Origin: Haliea sp.
GTDB lineage: Bacteria > Pseudomonadota > Gammaproteobacteria > Pseudomonadales > Halieaceae
Direction: 5' to 3'
DNA: 64,000 bases
NCBI GenBank assembly: GCA_002692965.1
Contig: NZNC01000017.1
Span: 88,199 to 152,198, forward strand
The position numbers and the translations under genes were made by a program. The notes beneath the pieces were generated by a model. That model searched no databases. It worked only from the letters and a program-made list of their open reading frames with translations, and was not told the DNA's origin. Every line of letters starts with the position of its first letter. Position 1 is the first letter of the stretch. Positions 11,305 to 18,644 of the stretch are shown here, in pieces.

Positions 11305-11341
11305 GGGTCACCCGCGGCGACAGATGCTGCCAACGCCCTGC

Positions 11342-12412
11342 TCAGGCACGTGCCAGCGGCTCGGGCAGCGGCACGCCAAAACGCTCGGCCCACGGGGTCA
11401 GGTCAGCCAGGATGCTGGGGTAGAGGCTCACCCCCTCCGCCAGCTGGCGCTGCCGCTCACCCCAGGCACGCTGCCCGGGGAAACGTGCCGGGGATTCGCC
11501 CTCGGGAACCCGGCTGGCAACAACCAGCTCCTGCAGGGCGGCAAGCTGGCGGCGGAAGGCCGCCGGGTCGCCAAAGGCGCCCGGATCGATCACCTGCAGG
11601 AAGACCGAGTTGGCCTCGCCGTCCTCCCGGGCGGAGGCGTCGGCGCGACCATAGCCCCCCAGGGCCATGCTCAGCACCTCGGTGGCGATGGACAGGGCCG
11701 CGCCCTTGTAGCCGTGTGTTGCTCCACCGATGGGCATGATGCTTCCCGGAGGCGGGCCCTCCAGTGCCGCGGGGTCGTCGGTGACGCGACCCTGGGCGTC
11801 CTTCAGGCAGGGTTCCGGCAGGCGCTTGCCCTCCCGGCGGGCGCGGGCCACGTAGCCACCCGCGGTCACCGACATGCTGATATCGAACAGCAGAGGCATC
11901 TCCTCGCCCGGCGCACACAGGGCAATGGGGTTGGCAGAAAACAGCGGATCGATACCCCCGAAGGTACTCACCGTGTTTTCCGCCGGGGTCGAGCACGTCA
12001 TTATCGCCACCTTGCCAGCCTCGATCACCCGCGGCAGGTAGGCCGCCAGGCAGGCGATATGCTGGCTGCGCCGCAGGGTCGCCGTGACCACACCGTGCTC
12101 CGCCACCCGATCCAGGGCTTGCTCGAGGGCTCGGTCCACCACCCAGGGCCCCGGCAGGAAGCCCGCATCCCAGTTAAACACCGATCCGCGGTCCGCCAGC
12201 ACCTCCGGGTCGCCCTCCACCCGACTGTCGCCGTCCAGCAACCACTGCAGGTTGCTGGCCACCCGGTTCATGCCGTGGGTGGTGAACCCCAACAGATCCG
12301 CCTCGAGAAAGACCCGGGCCAGTACCGCCGCCCGCGGTTCCTGCAGACCCGCAGCCACAAACAGGCGGGTAGCGAACTCGGCGAGCCGGGGATGGTCGTA
12401 ACGAGGACTCAT
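11342..12412 (-). CDS. Ldh family malate/L-lactate/ureidoglycolate dehydrogenase
   Basis: NAD(P)-dependent oxidoreductase of the Ldh_2 family, 356 aa from the ATG at 12412 (MSPRYDHPRLAEFATRLF). An AAGGAGA ribosome site lies just upstream. Typical elements are the early FTTHGMNRVASNLQWL (catalytic-His region), the central CSTPAENTVSTFGG and SANPIALCAPG, and GGATHGYKGAALSIATEVLS. Family members oxidise malate, L-lactate, sulfolactate or ureidoglycolate; the substrate is not evident. It lies upstream of the TSUP permease on the same strand and is probably cotranscribed with it, and is divergent from ssrA. Confidence 0.88.
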   Translation of the reverse strand: MSPRYDHPRLAEFATRLFVAAGLQEPRAAVLARVFLEADLLGFTTHGMNRVASNLQWLLDGDSRVEGDPEVLADRGSVFNWDAGFLPGPWVVDRALEQALDRVAEHGVVTATLRRSQHIACLAAYLPRVIEAGKVAIMTCSTPAENTVSTFGGIDPLFSANPIALCAPGEEMPLLFDISMSVTAGGYVARARREGKRLPEPCLKDAQGRVTDDPAALEGPPPGSIMPIGGATHGYKGAALSIATEVLSMALGGYGRADASAREDGEANSVFLQVIDPGAFGDPAAFRRQLAALQELVVASRVPEGESPARFPGQRAWGERQRQLAEGVSLYPSILADLTPWAERFGVPLPEPLARA

Positions 12413-12573
12413 GCTGTCTCCTTGCTGATCGATCGCAGTGACCGCGCGACACCGCCGCGGCACGCACTGCGAACCCCGGGAGCAGCGCCCCGGGCAATGA
12501 CTGTCGGGGAACTTTAACAAAGAAAGCAGTCTAACTTCCCGAGCAGGATTGATGTACACTCTGCTCAACACTC

Positions 12574-12930
12574 GGGGGCGATACGGATTCGACGTCAGTA
12601 GCGAACCCTGCGGTGCATGCCGTGATGGCAGCCAATCACGTTAATCCAAAGCTGTACCTTAATAGTTGCCAACGACGACAACTACGCTCTGGCGGCATAA
12701 ACCCCGCTAGCGGTCTTTAGCAAGGTGCCAGTACCGCGTTGAAGACCGTCATACAGAACTGGATCGCAGCAAAGCTCGCCCTGGGCCGCGCTGTTAAAAC
12801 CTTACAGGGCTCGCCAATCACGTCCTGACCGTTGGGCTGTGTGCGGCTAAATCAATAAACGGAAACTAAGCATGTAGAGCCAAAGGCAGAGTACTGACGG
12901 ACGCGGGTTCAACTCCCGCCGCCTCCACCA
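12574..12930 (+). ncRNA. ssrA: tmRNA (ssrA)
   Basis: Transfer-messenger RNA, 357 nt. The 5' end GGGGGCG (12574-12580) pairs with CGCCTCC before the ACCA at 12927-12930, forming the alanine acceptor arm. The T-arm reads GGGTTCAACTCCC. The tag reading frame resumes at GCC 12668 and encodes ANDDNYALAA, stop TAA at 12698-12700. The tag marks stalled nascent proteins for ClpXP/ClpAP. The last 23 nt form the left part of an integration site. The terminator directly downstream belongs to the inserted island, not to the original locus. Confidence 0.97.
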
Positions 12931-12932
12931 AA
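12908..12932. repeat. attL of island 1 (25-bp core)
   Basis: Starts TTCAACTCCCGCC and ends CTCCACCAAA; identical to 27307-27331. It covers the T-arm 3' half, acceptor stem and CCA of tmRNA, so integration rebuilds an intact ssrA. Confidence 0.93.
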
Positions 12933-12963
12933 CACCCTTCCAGCAGCATCCAAGGAAGTCCTC

Positions 12964-12989
12964 AAACCCCTGTTTATCAGGGGTTTTTT
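12964..12989 (+). terminator. Rho-independent terminator for ssrA, island-borne
   Basis: Stem AAACCCCTG / CAGGGGTTT with a TTTAT loop followed by a run of six T (12984-12989). It lies just inside the island, 34 bp after the tmRNA 3' end, and replaces the native terminator now at 27339-27366. Confidence 0.85.
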
Positions 12990-13042
12990 GTTTATACTGC
13001 GTCCTATTCCGTCCACATGATCCGACCAGATCCCGTCACCGT

Positions 13043-13092
13043 TGACGGTACATGTGGCGGTATATTCGGTACCGTCAAACCGTGTACCGTCA
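13043..13092. repeat. Cluster of integrase arm-type-like repeats (left end)
   Basis: Four copies of a TGACGGTA(C/T)-like word precede the integrase gene: TGACGGTAC 13043-13051 and TGGCGGTAT 13055-13063 in direct orientation, then TACCGTCA 13070-13077 and 13085-13092 inverted. The direct pair recurs with the same 12-bp period at the right end. This is the expected layout of arm sites for a P4-type tyrosine recombinase, which may also repress its own promoter. Confidence 0.7.
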
Positions 13093-13114
13093 GAACCAGG
13101 AGAGGACTGCAGAT

Positions 13115-14356
13115 ATGGGCAAGTTGACAGCCACCCAGGTAAAACACGCAAAGCCAGCCGAGAAGCAGTACAAGCTCAGCGACGGTGACGGGCTATATCT
13201 CCTAGTCCACCCCAACGGCAGCAAGTATTGGCGCTTCGACTTCCGATTTGCCGGCAAGCGAAAGACACTGGCACTGGGTGTGTACCCCGAGGTATCCCTG
13301 CTGGAAGCCCGCGAGGGGCACCATGAGGCTAGGACCAATCTGCGGAAGGGGATCAACCCTGCAGAAACCAGGAAGGTAGCCAAGCAGACACAGCACCTGA
13401 CAGACCAGAACAGCTTCGAAGCCATCGCCAGGGAATGGTTCAACACGAAAATGTGCAACCGCTCCAAGAGCCACCAGGACAGGACGCTGCGGGCACTCGA
13501 AAAGGACCTTTTCCCTTACTTGGGCTCCCGCCCGATTACCAGCATTACCGCGTCAGAGCTGCTCAACGCACTCCGGCGTATCGAATCACGAGGTGCGGTA
13601 GAGACCGCGCACCGTGCCAAACAGACAGCCAGCCAGGTGTTCAGGTATGCAGTGGTCACCGACAGAGCAGAACGGGACCCTTCCGCCGACCTCACTGGCG
13701 CCCTGAAGAATCCCAACAAGAAACACCTCGCAGCCATCACGGACCCAGCGGAAGTGGGCAAGCTGATGGTGGCTATTGAAGGCTTTCGTGGCACTCCGGT
13801 CGTGAGGGCCGCACTGAGGCTGTCCCCCCTACTCTTCCAGCGCCCTGGAGAAATACGGGCCATGGAATGGTCTGAGCTGAACTGGGAGGAAAAGCGCTGG
13901 GAAATCCCCGCCGAGAAAATGAAGATGAAGCAGGCTCACATCGTACCGCTCAGCGAGCAGGCCCTGGCCATCCTGCAGGAAATCCATCTGCTAACAGGGC
14001 GAGGCAAATATGTCTTCCCCAGCGCACGCGGTGCCAGTCGGTGCCTGTCTGAAAATGGGGTACGAACAGCACTACGGACCCTGGGTTACGACAACGACAC
14101 CATGACTCCTCACGGGTTTCGGGCGATGGCCAGGACTCTCCTCGATGAGGTGCTTGGCTTCCGGCCCGACTGGATCGAACACCAGCTAGCTCACGCCGTG
14201 AAGGACCCCAATGGCCGGGCTTACAACCGCACTTCGCACCTGGAGGGGCGTACTCAGATGATGACCGCTTGGGCCAATTACTTGGATGAGCTGCGAGAGA
14301 AAGCGCTGCAGAACTCAGGCGCAACGAGCCCTAACACCGCAGCAGAAGCAGCCTAG
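13115..14356 (+). CDS. P4-type tyrosine integrase of island 1
   Basis: Tyrosine recombinase of 413 aa from the ATG at 13115 (MGKLTATQVKHAKPAEKQY). It has the N-terminal arm-binding DUF4102 domain (YKLSDGDGLYLLVHPNGSKYWRF), a core-binding SAM-like domain, and a C-terminal catalytic domain. Catalytic residues are Arg in FQRPGEIRAMEW, the HGFRAMAR box (H-x-x-R), His in HQLAH, and the nucleophile Tyr in AYNRTSHLEGR. It sits about 180 bp inside attL, as expected for an enzyme using the tmRNA 3' end. The promoter region contains its putative arm sites. Confidence 0.96.
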   Translation: MGKLTATQVKHAKPAEKQYKLSDGDGLYLLVHPNGSKYWRFDFRFAGKRKTLALGVYPEVSLLEAREGHHEARTNLRKGINPAETRKVAKQTQHLTDQNSFEAIAREWFNTKMCNRSKSHQDRTLRALEKDLFPYLGSRPITSITASELLNALRRIESRGAVETAHRAKQTASQVFRYAVVTDRAERDPSADLTGALKNPNKKHLAAITDPAEVGKLMVAIEGFRGTPVVRAALRLSPLLFQRPGEIRAMEWSELNWEEKRWEIPAEKMKMKQAHIVPLSEQALAILQEIHLLTGRGKYVFPSARGASRCLSENGVRTALRTLGYDNDTMTPHGFRAMARTLLDEVLGFRPDWIEHQLAHAVKDPNGRAYNRTSHLEGRTQMMTAWANYLDELREKALQNSGATSPNTAAEAA

Positions 14357-14518
14357 AGCTGTCCTCGCGCGCGTATCATAGTGTCCACAGGATTTCATAT
14401 ATTTAGTTTCGCTCGATAGCGTAAAAAGTTCAGAAAAAGCATTGCGGGTTCCGGATCATGTGCAGTGTCGAGTGCTGGAAAGCATGAGACACATTACTAG
14501 CTATCGAGGAACCCAAAC

Positions 14519-14773
14519 ATGTCGAAAGACAAAGATCCACACAAAGTCTCCGCCCAAGATCGCCGCCTGATTCGTCTGCGCGAAGTGCAGAAGTTGACGG
14601 GGCTGTCACGCTCTTACGTCTACGAATTGGTGAAACGCCGCCTGCTGCCACAACCCGTGGCACTGGTGCCAGGTGGAACCTCTCGGGCATGGGTCGAATC
14701 CGAAATCCTGGATTTTATCGACCAGCGTATTGCCGAGCGTGATCTGGAGGTGTCCCATGTCGAAGCCGCGTGA
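14519..14773 (+). CDS. AlpA-family DNA-binding regulator
   Basis: 84 aa, with GAGGA ahead of the ATG. A MerR-like helix-turn-helix is visible in IRLREVQKLTGLSRSYVYEL and KRRLLPQPVAL, followed by the AlpA-type RAWVESEILDFI. AlpA-like proteins of P4-type islands activate the integrase or serve as excision factors. The gene starts the island's plus-strand operon; its end overlaps the next gene by 17 bp. Confidence 0.88.
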   Translation: MSKDKDPHKVSAQDRRLIRLREVQKLTGLSRSYVYELVKRRLLPQPVALVPGGTSRAWVESEILDFIDQRIAERDLEVSHVEAA

Positions 14774-15083
14774 ATCGGTGCCCCTGCCAAACCCGAAGCC
14801 CGATGTGGATCTCGCGCCTGAACCAGCCCGAGTATTGCGAGCCCTCATCAATGCAGGAGCCCAGGGTGTTACCACCCTGGAGCTCCTTGAGCTGGGCTGC
14901 GTCACACCCAAGAACACAATTTACCAGCTCCGAAGGCTCGGGGCTGTGATTGATACCCAGTACTGCCAGGCAACTGGACGGAAGGGCACGACACACTCCG
15001 GAATCGCCCGGTATGTGTTCCGGTACTGGAACCCTGAATGCGACAACACGAACTTGAACTACGACCTAAAGGAGACCGCGTAG
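14757..15083 (+). CDS. Small winged-helix-like protein
   Basis: 108 aa from the ATG at 14757, with GGAGG 8 nt upstream inside the alpA 3' end. The central part ARVLRALINAGAQGVTTLEL and CVTPKNTIYQLRRLGAVIDT looks like the winged helix found in phage and island replication/regulatory proteins. A basic loop (ATGRKGTTHSG) and an aromatic tail (ARYVFRYWNPE) follow. It overlaps its neighbours on both sides and is surely co-translated with alpA and the DUF3631 ATPase. A DNA-binding accessory role in replication or excision is inference. Confidence 0.75.
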   Translation: MSKPRESVPLPNPKPDVDLAPEPARVLRALINAGAQGVTTLELLELGCVTPKNTIYQLRRLGAVIDTQYCQATGRKGTTHSGIARYVFRYWNPECDNTNLNYDLKETA

Positions 15084-16294
15084 TGAATCAAGCCAACTTG
15101 AAAGAAATGCCCTCCAACATGGAGGTATTTAAGGAAGGAAAAGCCCTGGACGCCGGCAAGCTGACCCAGGACTTTCCTCAGACTTGCCCTGCAAATGATA
15201 GCAAAGATCCTGAAGGGGCCACAGGAAAATCGCCAGACTCAACAGGTCTGGTATTCTCCTCCGGGCCTCCGGAACCGGCGACCCAGATGGTGGAGCTGAT
15301 CAAGCGGCACTGCGTGATCACCGACCTGGAGATTGACGCCATGGTCTTGTGGGTCCTCGCTAGCTACGCCATGAACGATTTCCGGGTCTTCCCAAAACTG
15401 GCCTTGATCAGCCCGGAGAAGCGTTGTGGAAAGACCACCACCATGGAAGTGGTGGAGTCAATGGCGAAGGACGGTCTCATTGTGTCGAACATGTCGGCAG
15501 CCACCATCTACCGGCTTGCAGAGCAGAAGCAGTACACCCTGCTCATCGACGAGGCCGACACCTTCCTCAAAAACAGTGATGCAGAGATCAATGGCTTGAT
15601 CAATTCCAGCCATACGAGGTCTGCCGCCAAGGTGATTCGCTGCGTGGGGGAGAACTATGAGCCCAAGGTGTTCAGCACCTGGATGCCCATGGTGTTGGCC
15701 TCCATCGGTGTGTTGGCCGACACGTTGATGGACCGCAGTATCACTATCAACCTGCTCCGGAAGAAGTCCCACGAATATACAGAGCCGTTGCCTGCCGACC
15801 TGATGGGCCTTACTGAGCCACTGCGTGAACGCATCTCTGCCTGGGTAGAGGCTCAACGCACCAACATCAGGTGTCTGCCTGTTGAAGTGCCGGACGTGGG
15901 TAATGACCGTGCCGGGGACAACTGGCTGCCATTGTTCACTGTCTCCGCCCTGTTGGGAGGAGAATGGCCCAGCCGCTGTGCGAAGGCGTTCCGGGAGCTC
16001 ACGGTCGTGGAGGAGCCCGAGCTCCAAACAATGCTCCTGCGGGATATCCGGCAGTACTTCCTGGCCTCGGGTAGCTCCCGTGTCACGTCAAAGGATCTCT
16101 GTGAGGCCCTGAACAGCGACGAGGAAGGGCCCTGGAAGACCTGCAGCAATGGCAAGCCCATTACGCCAAACCTCGTAGGCAAGCTCCTACGGCCCTACGG
16201 GGTCAAGCCCAAAACCATGCGGGTGGGTAACAGCACCCTTCGGGGGTATGAGCAAGCGCAGCTGGAGGATGCGTTCGAGCGTTACCTGAGCTGA
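15083..16294 (+). CDS. DUF3631-domain ATPase (island replication protein)
   Basis: 403 aa. The best start is the GTG at 15083, which overlaps the previous TAG (TAGTG) and has AAAGGAG 9 nt upstream. The core has a P-loop ISPEKRCGKTTTMEVV and a Walker B LLIDEADTF, and then the DUF3631 region with RSAAKVIRC and ADTLMDRSITINL. DUF3631 is the helicase/ATPase-like C-terminal module often fused to primases in P4-like elements. Here it stands alone without a Toprim or primase domain. A role in replication of the excised island is likely but not shown by sequence. Confidence 0.85.
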   Translation: MNQANLKEMPSNMEVFKEGKALDAGKLTQDFPQTCPANDSKDPEGATGKSPDSTGLVFSSGPPEPATQMVELIKRHCVITDLEIDAMVLWVLASYAMNDFRVFPKLALISPEKRCGKTTTMEVVESMAKDGLIVSNMSAATIYRLAEQKQYTLLIDEADTFLKNSDAEINGLINSSHTRSAAKVIRCVGENYEPKVFSTWMPMVLASIGVLADTLMDRSITINLLRKKSHEYTEPLPADLMGLTEPLRERISAWVEAQRTNIRCLPVEVPDVGNDRAGDNWLPLFTVSALLGGEWPSRCAKAFRELTVVEEPELQTMLLRDIRQYFLASGSSRVTSKDLCEALNSDEEGPWKTCSNGKPITPNLVGKLLRPYGVKPKTMRVGNSTLRGYEQAQLEDAFERYLS

Positions 16295-17113
16295 TCAAGC
16301 GCGTATCACCGCTCTATTCTGCTGTTCAGGGCCTCATGGCCCCGGCGGCAGATTCTTGCCTACCCCTACCCGGTGGAAACAACCGCAACACCGCAACAAT
16401 CCAGGAGCCATGCGGGTTTCCGGGATCATCGATCCGCAACATTTCTGAAACGCGCCTTGCTCAGTTGCAGGCATGTTTCATTTTGTGTGGCAGCATTGTT
16501 GCGCTCTCAAAGACCATAACTTATTGATATTAAAGCAATGTTTCGCTGTTTCGGGTGATTCCTCAGATTGAGCACCCCGCCGGAGGCGCGGGGCGCAGCC
16601 CGAAGCGCCGATCGGAGGCGACGGCGGGGTGCTGTATAAATTTTAACCACAGCCGACCTATTACCTTCCTGCCAGCAAGAACCGATATAGAGCCGATGTT
16701 CTCCCTGCAGGCAACATGACGTGGTGGGTCGCCCAGCCGGACGTGATCAAAAATCATCCAACTTATTGAGACCGGTTTCTCTGCTCCTCGAAGAGCTTCC
16801 TCCGACTTCTATACCGAGGTTCTCCCGCTGTTCTAAACCAGCAACATCAGTCCTCAGCGACGATACACACCCGCGGGTCTAAATGCCCCAGGGAAGGCCA
16901 TTAGGCAAAATTGCTCAGCTGCCTACGGCGGCAGTACTTAGGGTTTCGACGCCTAATTCCAAGGTACCCCCCCCCGGGGGGTAGGCCAGCCCGCATTTCA
17001 GCTAACCCCACCCCCAGTGCCACCACGTCGGCGTCGGTACAGCGGCACGCCAGCATTCCGCTCACGCGGTTGATGTGGCGAAAGCCATACAACTCAACCA
17101 CGGAGACCTACCC
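16295..17113. other. 819-bp intergenic stretch without a convincing gene
   Basis: The short frames here lack ribosome sites and recognisable content. It is more AT-rich than the flanks in 16400-16560 and carries a long inverted repeat at 16571-16633 and a C9G6 palindrome at 16965-16983. Given the replication-type ATPase just upstream, it could hold the island's origin, but this is inference. Confidence 0.5.
16571..16633. repeat. 12-bp perfect inverted repeat with structured loop
   Basis: AGCACCCCGCCG at 16571-16582 pairs with CGGCGGGGTGCT at 16622-16633. The 39-nt loop holds two CGGAGGCG words and a GGCGC/GCGCC mini-stem. There is no T tract after it (GTATAAA follows), so it is not a classical terminator. 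Confidence 0.7.
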
Positions 17114-17317
17114 ATGTTCAAAGCCATCGGAAACTTCTTCACTGCCCTGGCCACCCTCTTCACTGCCATGAACCGTGGCGCCTCAGCACTCGACCACTGT
17201 GCCAAGTGGGTCGAGCGTGAAGCTGCGGACTTTGAGGAGCGCACCCAGCTGGAGCGTTCTGCTCGCCTGGAGCAGCTCCAGGTGGAACTCAAGGCTCTGC
17301 CTCGGCTTCAGGCCTGA
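17114..17317 (+). CDS. Small island protein with hydrophobic N-terminus
   Basis: 67 aa, with GGAGA 9 nt before the ATG at 17114. It begins MFKAIGNFFTALATLFTAMN, a hydrophobic or amphipathic helix, and continues with a charged helix (EREAADFEERTQLERSARLE). It is directly followed by a TTCG-loop hairpin terminator. Similar short proteins occur beside RadC-like genes in P4-type islands, but I do not recognise a named family. Function unknown. Confidence 0.55.
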   Translation: MFKAIGNFFTALATLFTAMNRGASALDHCAKWVEREAADFEERTQLERSARLEQLQVELKALPRLQA

Positions 17318-17323
17318 AACTCA

Positions 17324-17347
17324 ACCTGCCTTCGGGCAGGTCATTTT
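17324..17347 (+). terminator. Hairpin terminator after the small island gene
   Basis: ACCTGCC-TTCG-GGCAGGT (17324-17341), a 7-bp stem with a UUCG tetraloop, followed by CATTTT. It begins 7 nt after the stop codon. Confidence 0.6.
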
Positions 17348-17524
17348 CTGTACACACCACACAGTTACACAGGGAGATAGCCTCCTGCCCTCTCAGCTTC
17401 ATGGTTTCAACGAAGGTGGCTCCCAGCGTGCGTGGTCCGCTTCGCGGTCGATATGGATGCAATACCAGGCCCAAGGTCTGGTTGCTCCGATCACCTTCCG
17501 CACGTTGAAAACAGGAGCGACACC

Positions 17525-18022
17525 ATGCAACAGAGACAAACCAATGAACTGAACTTTCCCATGACCTACCCCAACGACTTCGAGGAGAGGGAACTGGCCA
17601 CCATCCAGGAGGCTCTGGTGATCCTCGAAACCAGAATCAAGAAGGGTGACGCCTTCACCAACCCCGCCGACGTCAAGAACTACTGCCGGCTGCAGCTGGC
17701 CAACGAGCTGGACGAGTACTTCAGCTGCATGTTCCTGGACAGCGGCCACCGCCTGCTCCAGTACGAGCGGCTGTTCCGGGGTACCGTAGATGGCGCTGCC
17801 GTCTACCCTCGCGTCGTTGTCCGCAGAGCCCTGGAGCTCAACGCAGCGGCCGTCATCTTCACCCACAACCACCCGTCAGGACGCACAGAGCCCAGTCATG
17901 CTGACATCAACATCACCACCCGCCTGAAGGATGCGCTGACCCTGGTGGATGTACGGGTCCTGGACCACATCATCGTCAGCACCGAGGACACCTACTCCAT
18001 GGCTGAGCATCGTCGCCTATGA
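17525..18022 (+). CDS. RadC-like JAMM/MPN+ domain protein
   Basis: 165 aa from the ATG at 17525 (MQQRQTNELNFP). It carries the JAMM motif: FTHNHPSGRTEPSHADI supplies the HxHPSG-x-PSxxD residues, with a preceding Glu region and the LDSGHRLL and VYPRVVVRRALELNA segments typical of the short RadC/YeeS group. Such proteins are very common on integrative islands. The metal-dependent peptidase or nuclease activity is unproven and they are not required for radiation repair despite the name. It stands alone, followed by a terminator. Confidence 0.92.
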   Translation: MQQRQTNELNFPMTYPNDFEERELATIQEALVILETRIKKGDAFTNPADVKNYCRLQLANELDEYFSCMFLDSGHRLLQYERLFRGTVDGAAVYPRVVVRRALELNAAAVIFTHNHPSGRTEPSHADINITTRLKDALTLVDVRVLDHIIVSTEDTYSMAEHRRL

Positions 18023-18031
18023 TCTGAGGCT

Positions 18032-18061
18032 GCACCGGCAACGGTGCGGTCCTCTTTTTTT
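18032..18061 (+). terminator. Rho-independent terminator of the radC-like gene
   Basis: GCACCG-GCAA-CGGTGC (18032-18047) followed within 6 nt by a run of eight T (18054-18061). Confidence 0.85.
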
Positions 18062-18108
18062 CACTGGCTTGGAAGCCAGCCCCAGGAATGAGGATGTCAC
18101 CCGACTGA

Positions 18109-18177
18109 ACATAAGACTAGGGATTATGCGCAGTGACTACGTCACTGTCCGCTGCCGCCGCATAATTGGTCTTATGT
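18109..18177. repeat. Nested inverted repeat, possible long hairpin or origin-like element
   Basis: Three nested complementary pairs: ACATAAGAC (18109-18117) with GTCTTATGT (18169-18177), ATTATGCG (18123-18130) with CGCATAAT (18159-18166), and an inner hairpin CAGTGAC-TAC-GTCACTG (18131-18147). The outer arms leave only small internal loops, so a 69-nt DNA or RNA could fold into a stable stem. It lies between the radC-like terminator and the RM genes. The following 18178-18389 has no gene that I can support; it is GC-rich with repeated CTCG/CCTCG words. Confidence 0.75.
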
Positions 18178-18389
18178 GTAACTCGGGGTCCACTGCTTAT
18201 GTCGGCGCCACCGCCTCCGTACCCCGGCGCCGTGTCCGGCCTCGTCACTCGTCCTCGCGCCTCGCTGCACCTCGCTTCGGCCAGGGCCTCCGCGCTCGGT
18301 GCAGGCTCGGCGTCTCGTCCTCACTCCTCACCCGTCCAGACTTGGGGCACTGCGCGGCGTCACCGACAACAGAGCCAAGGTCAGAGAAT

Positions 18390-18617
18390 TCAGTAAGCAA
18401 TACCTTTACGACCGCCCTGACATTCAGGGCATTTTCGTTGAAAGATGTCGGTCCCATTTGCACCATAGATGTGGCCGCAACCAGGCGCCAGGCATTCGAG
18501 CTTGTAGGCAAGCTGTAGGTGGTCTGTTCCTGCAATACCACGCGTCCCGTGGTTCTTCTGTTGATGCCGGTTAACATAACCGATTTGTGTGGTTTCTGTA
18601 GTGCCGCTCTTCCACAT
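18390..18617 (-). CDS. Small zinc-ribbon protein next to hsdR
   Basis: 75 aa from the ATG at 18617. The C-terminal half has two Cys pairs, CLAPGC and CPEC, flanking HIYGANGTDIFQRK, then a basic end (QGGRKGIAY). This is a compact zinc-ribbon pattern I associate with small proteins carried beside restriction genes on islands, but it has no established function. It lies 27 bp downstream of hsdR on the same strand, so it is the last gene of that transcript. The antisense and out-of-frame reading frames here look random, whereas this one does not. Confidence 0.65.
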   Translation of the reverse strand: MWKSGTTETTQIGYVNRHQQKNHGTRGIAGTDHLQLAYKLECLAPGCGHIYGANGTDIFQRKCPECQGGRKGIAY

Positions 18618-18644
18618 ACAGAGCCTCCAGATATCCGCAAATAC

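Noticed and set aside
12668..12700. tmRNA tag ANDDNYALAA as an unusual variant
   Set aside because: This tag is the one used by pseudomonads and relatives; it is normal.
16336..16527. 63-codon plus-strand frame after the DUF3631 gene
   Set aside because: No ribosome site, no recognisable content, and it lies in a variable non-coding region.
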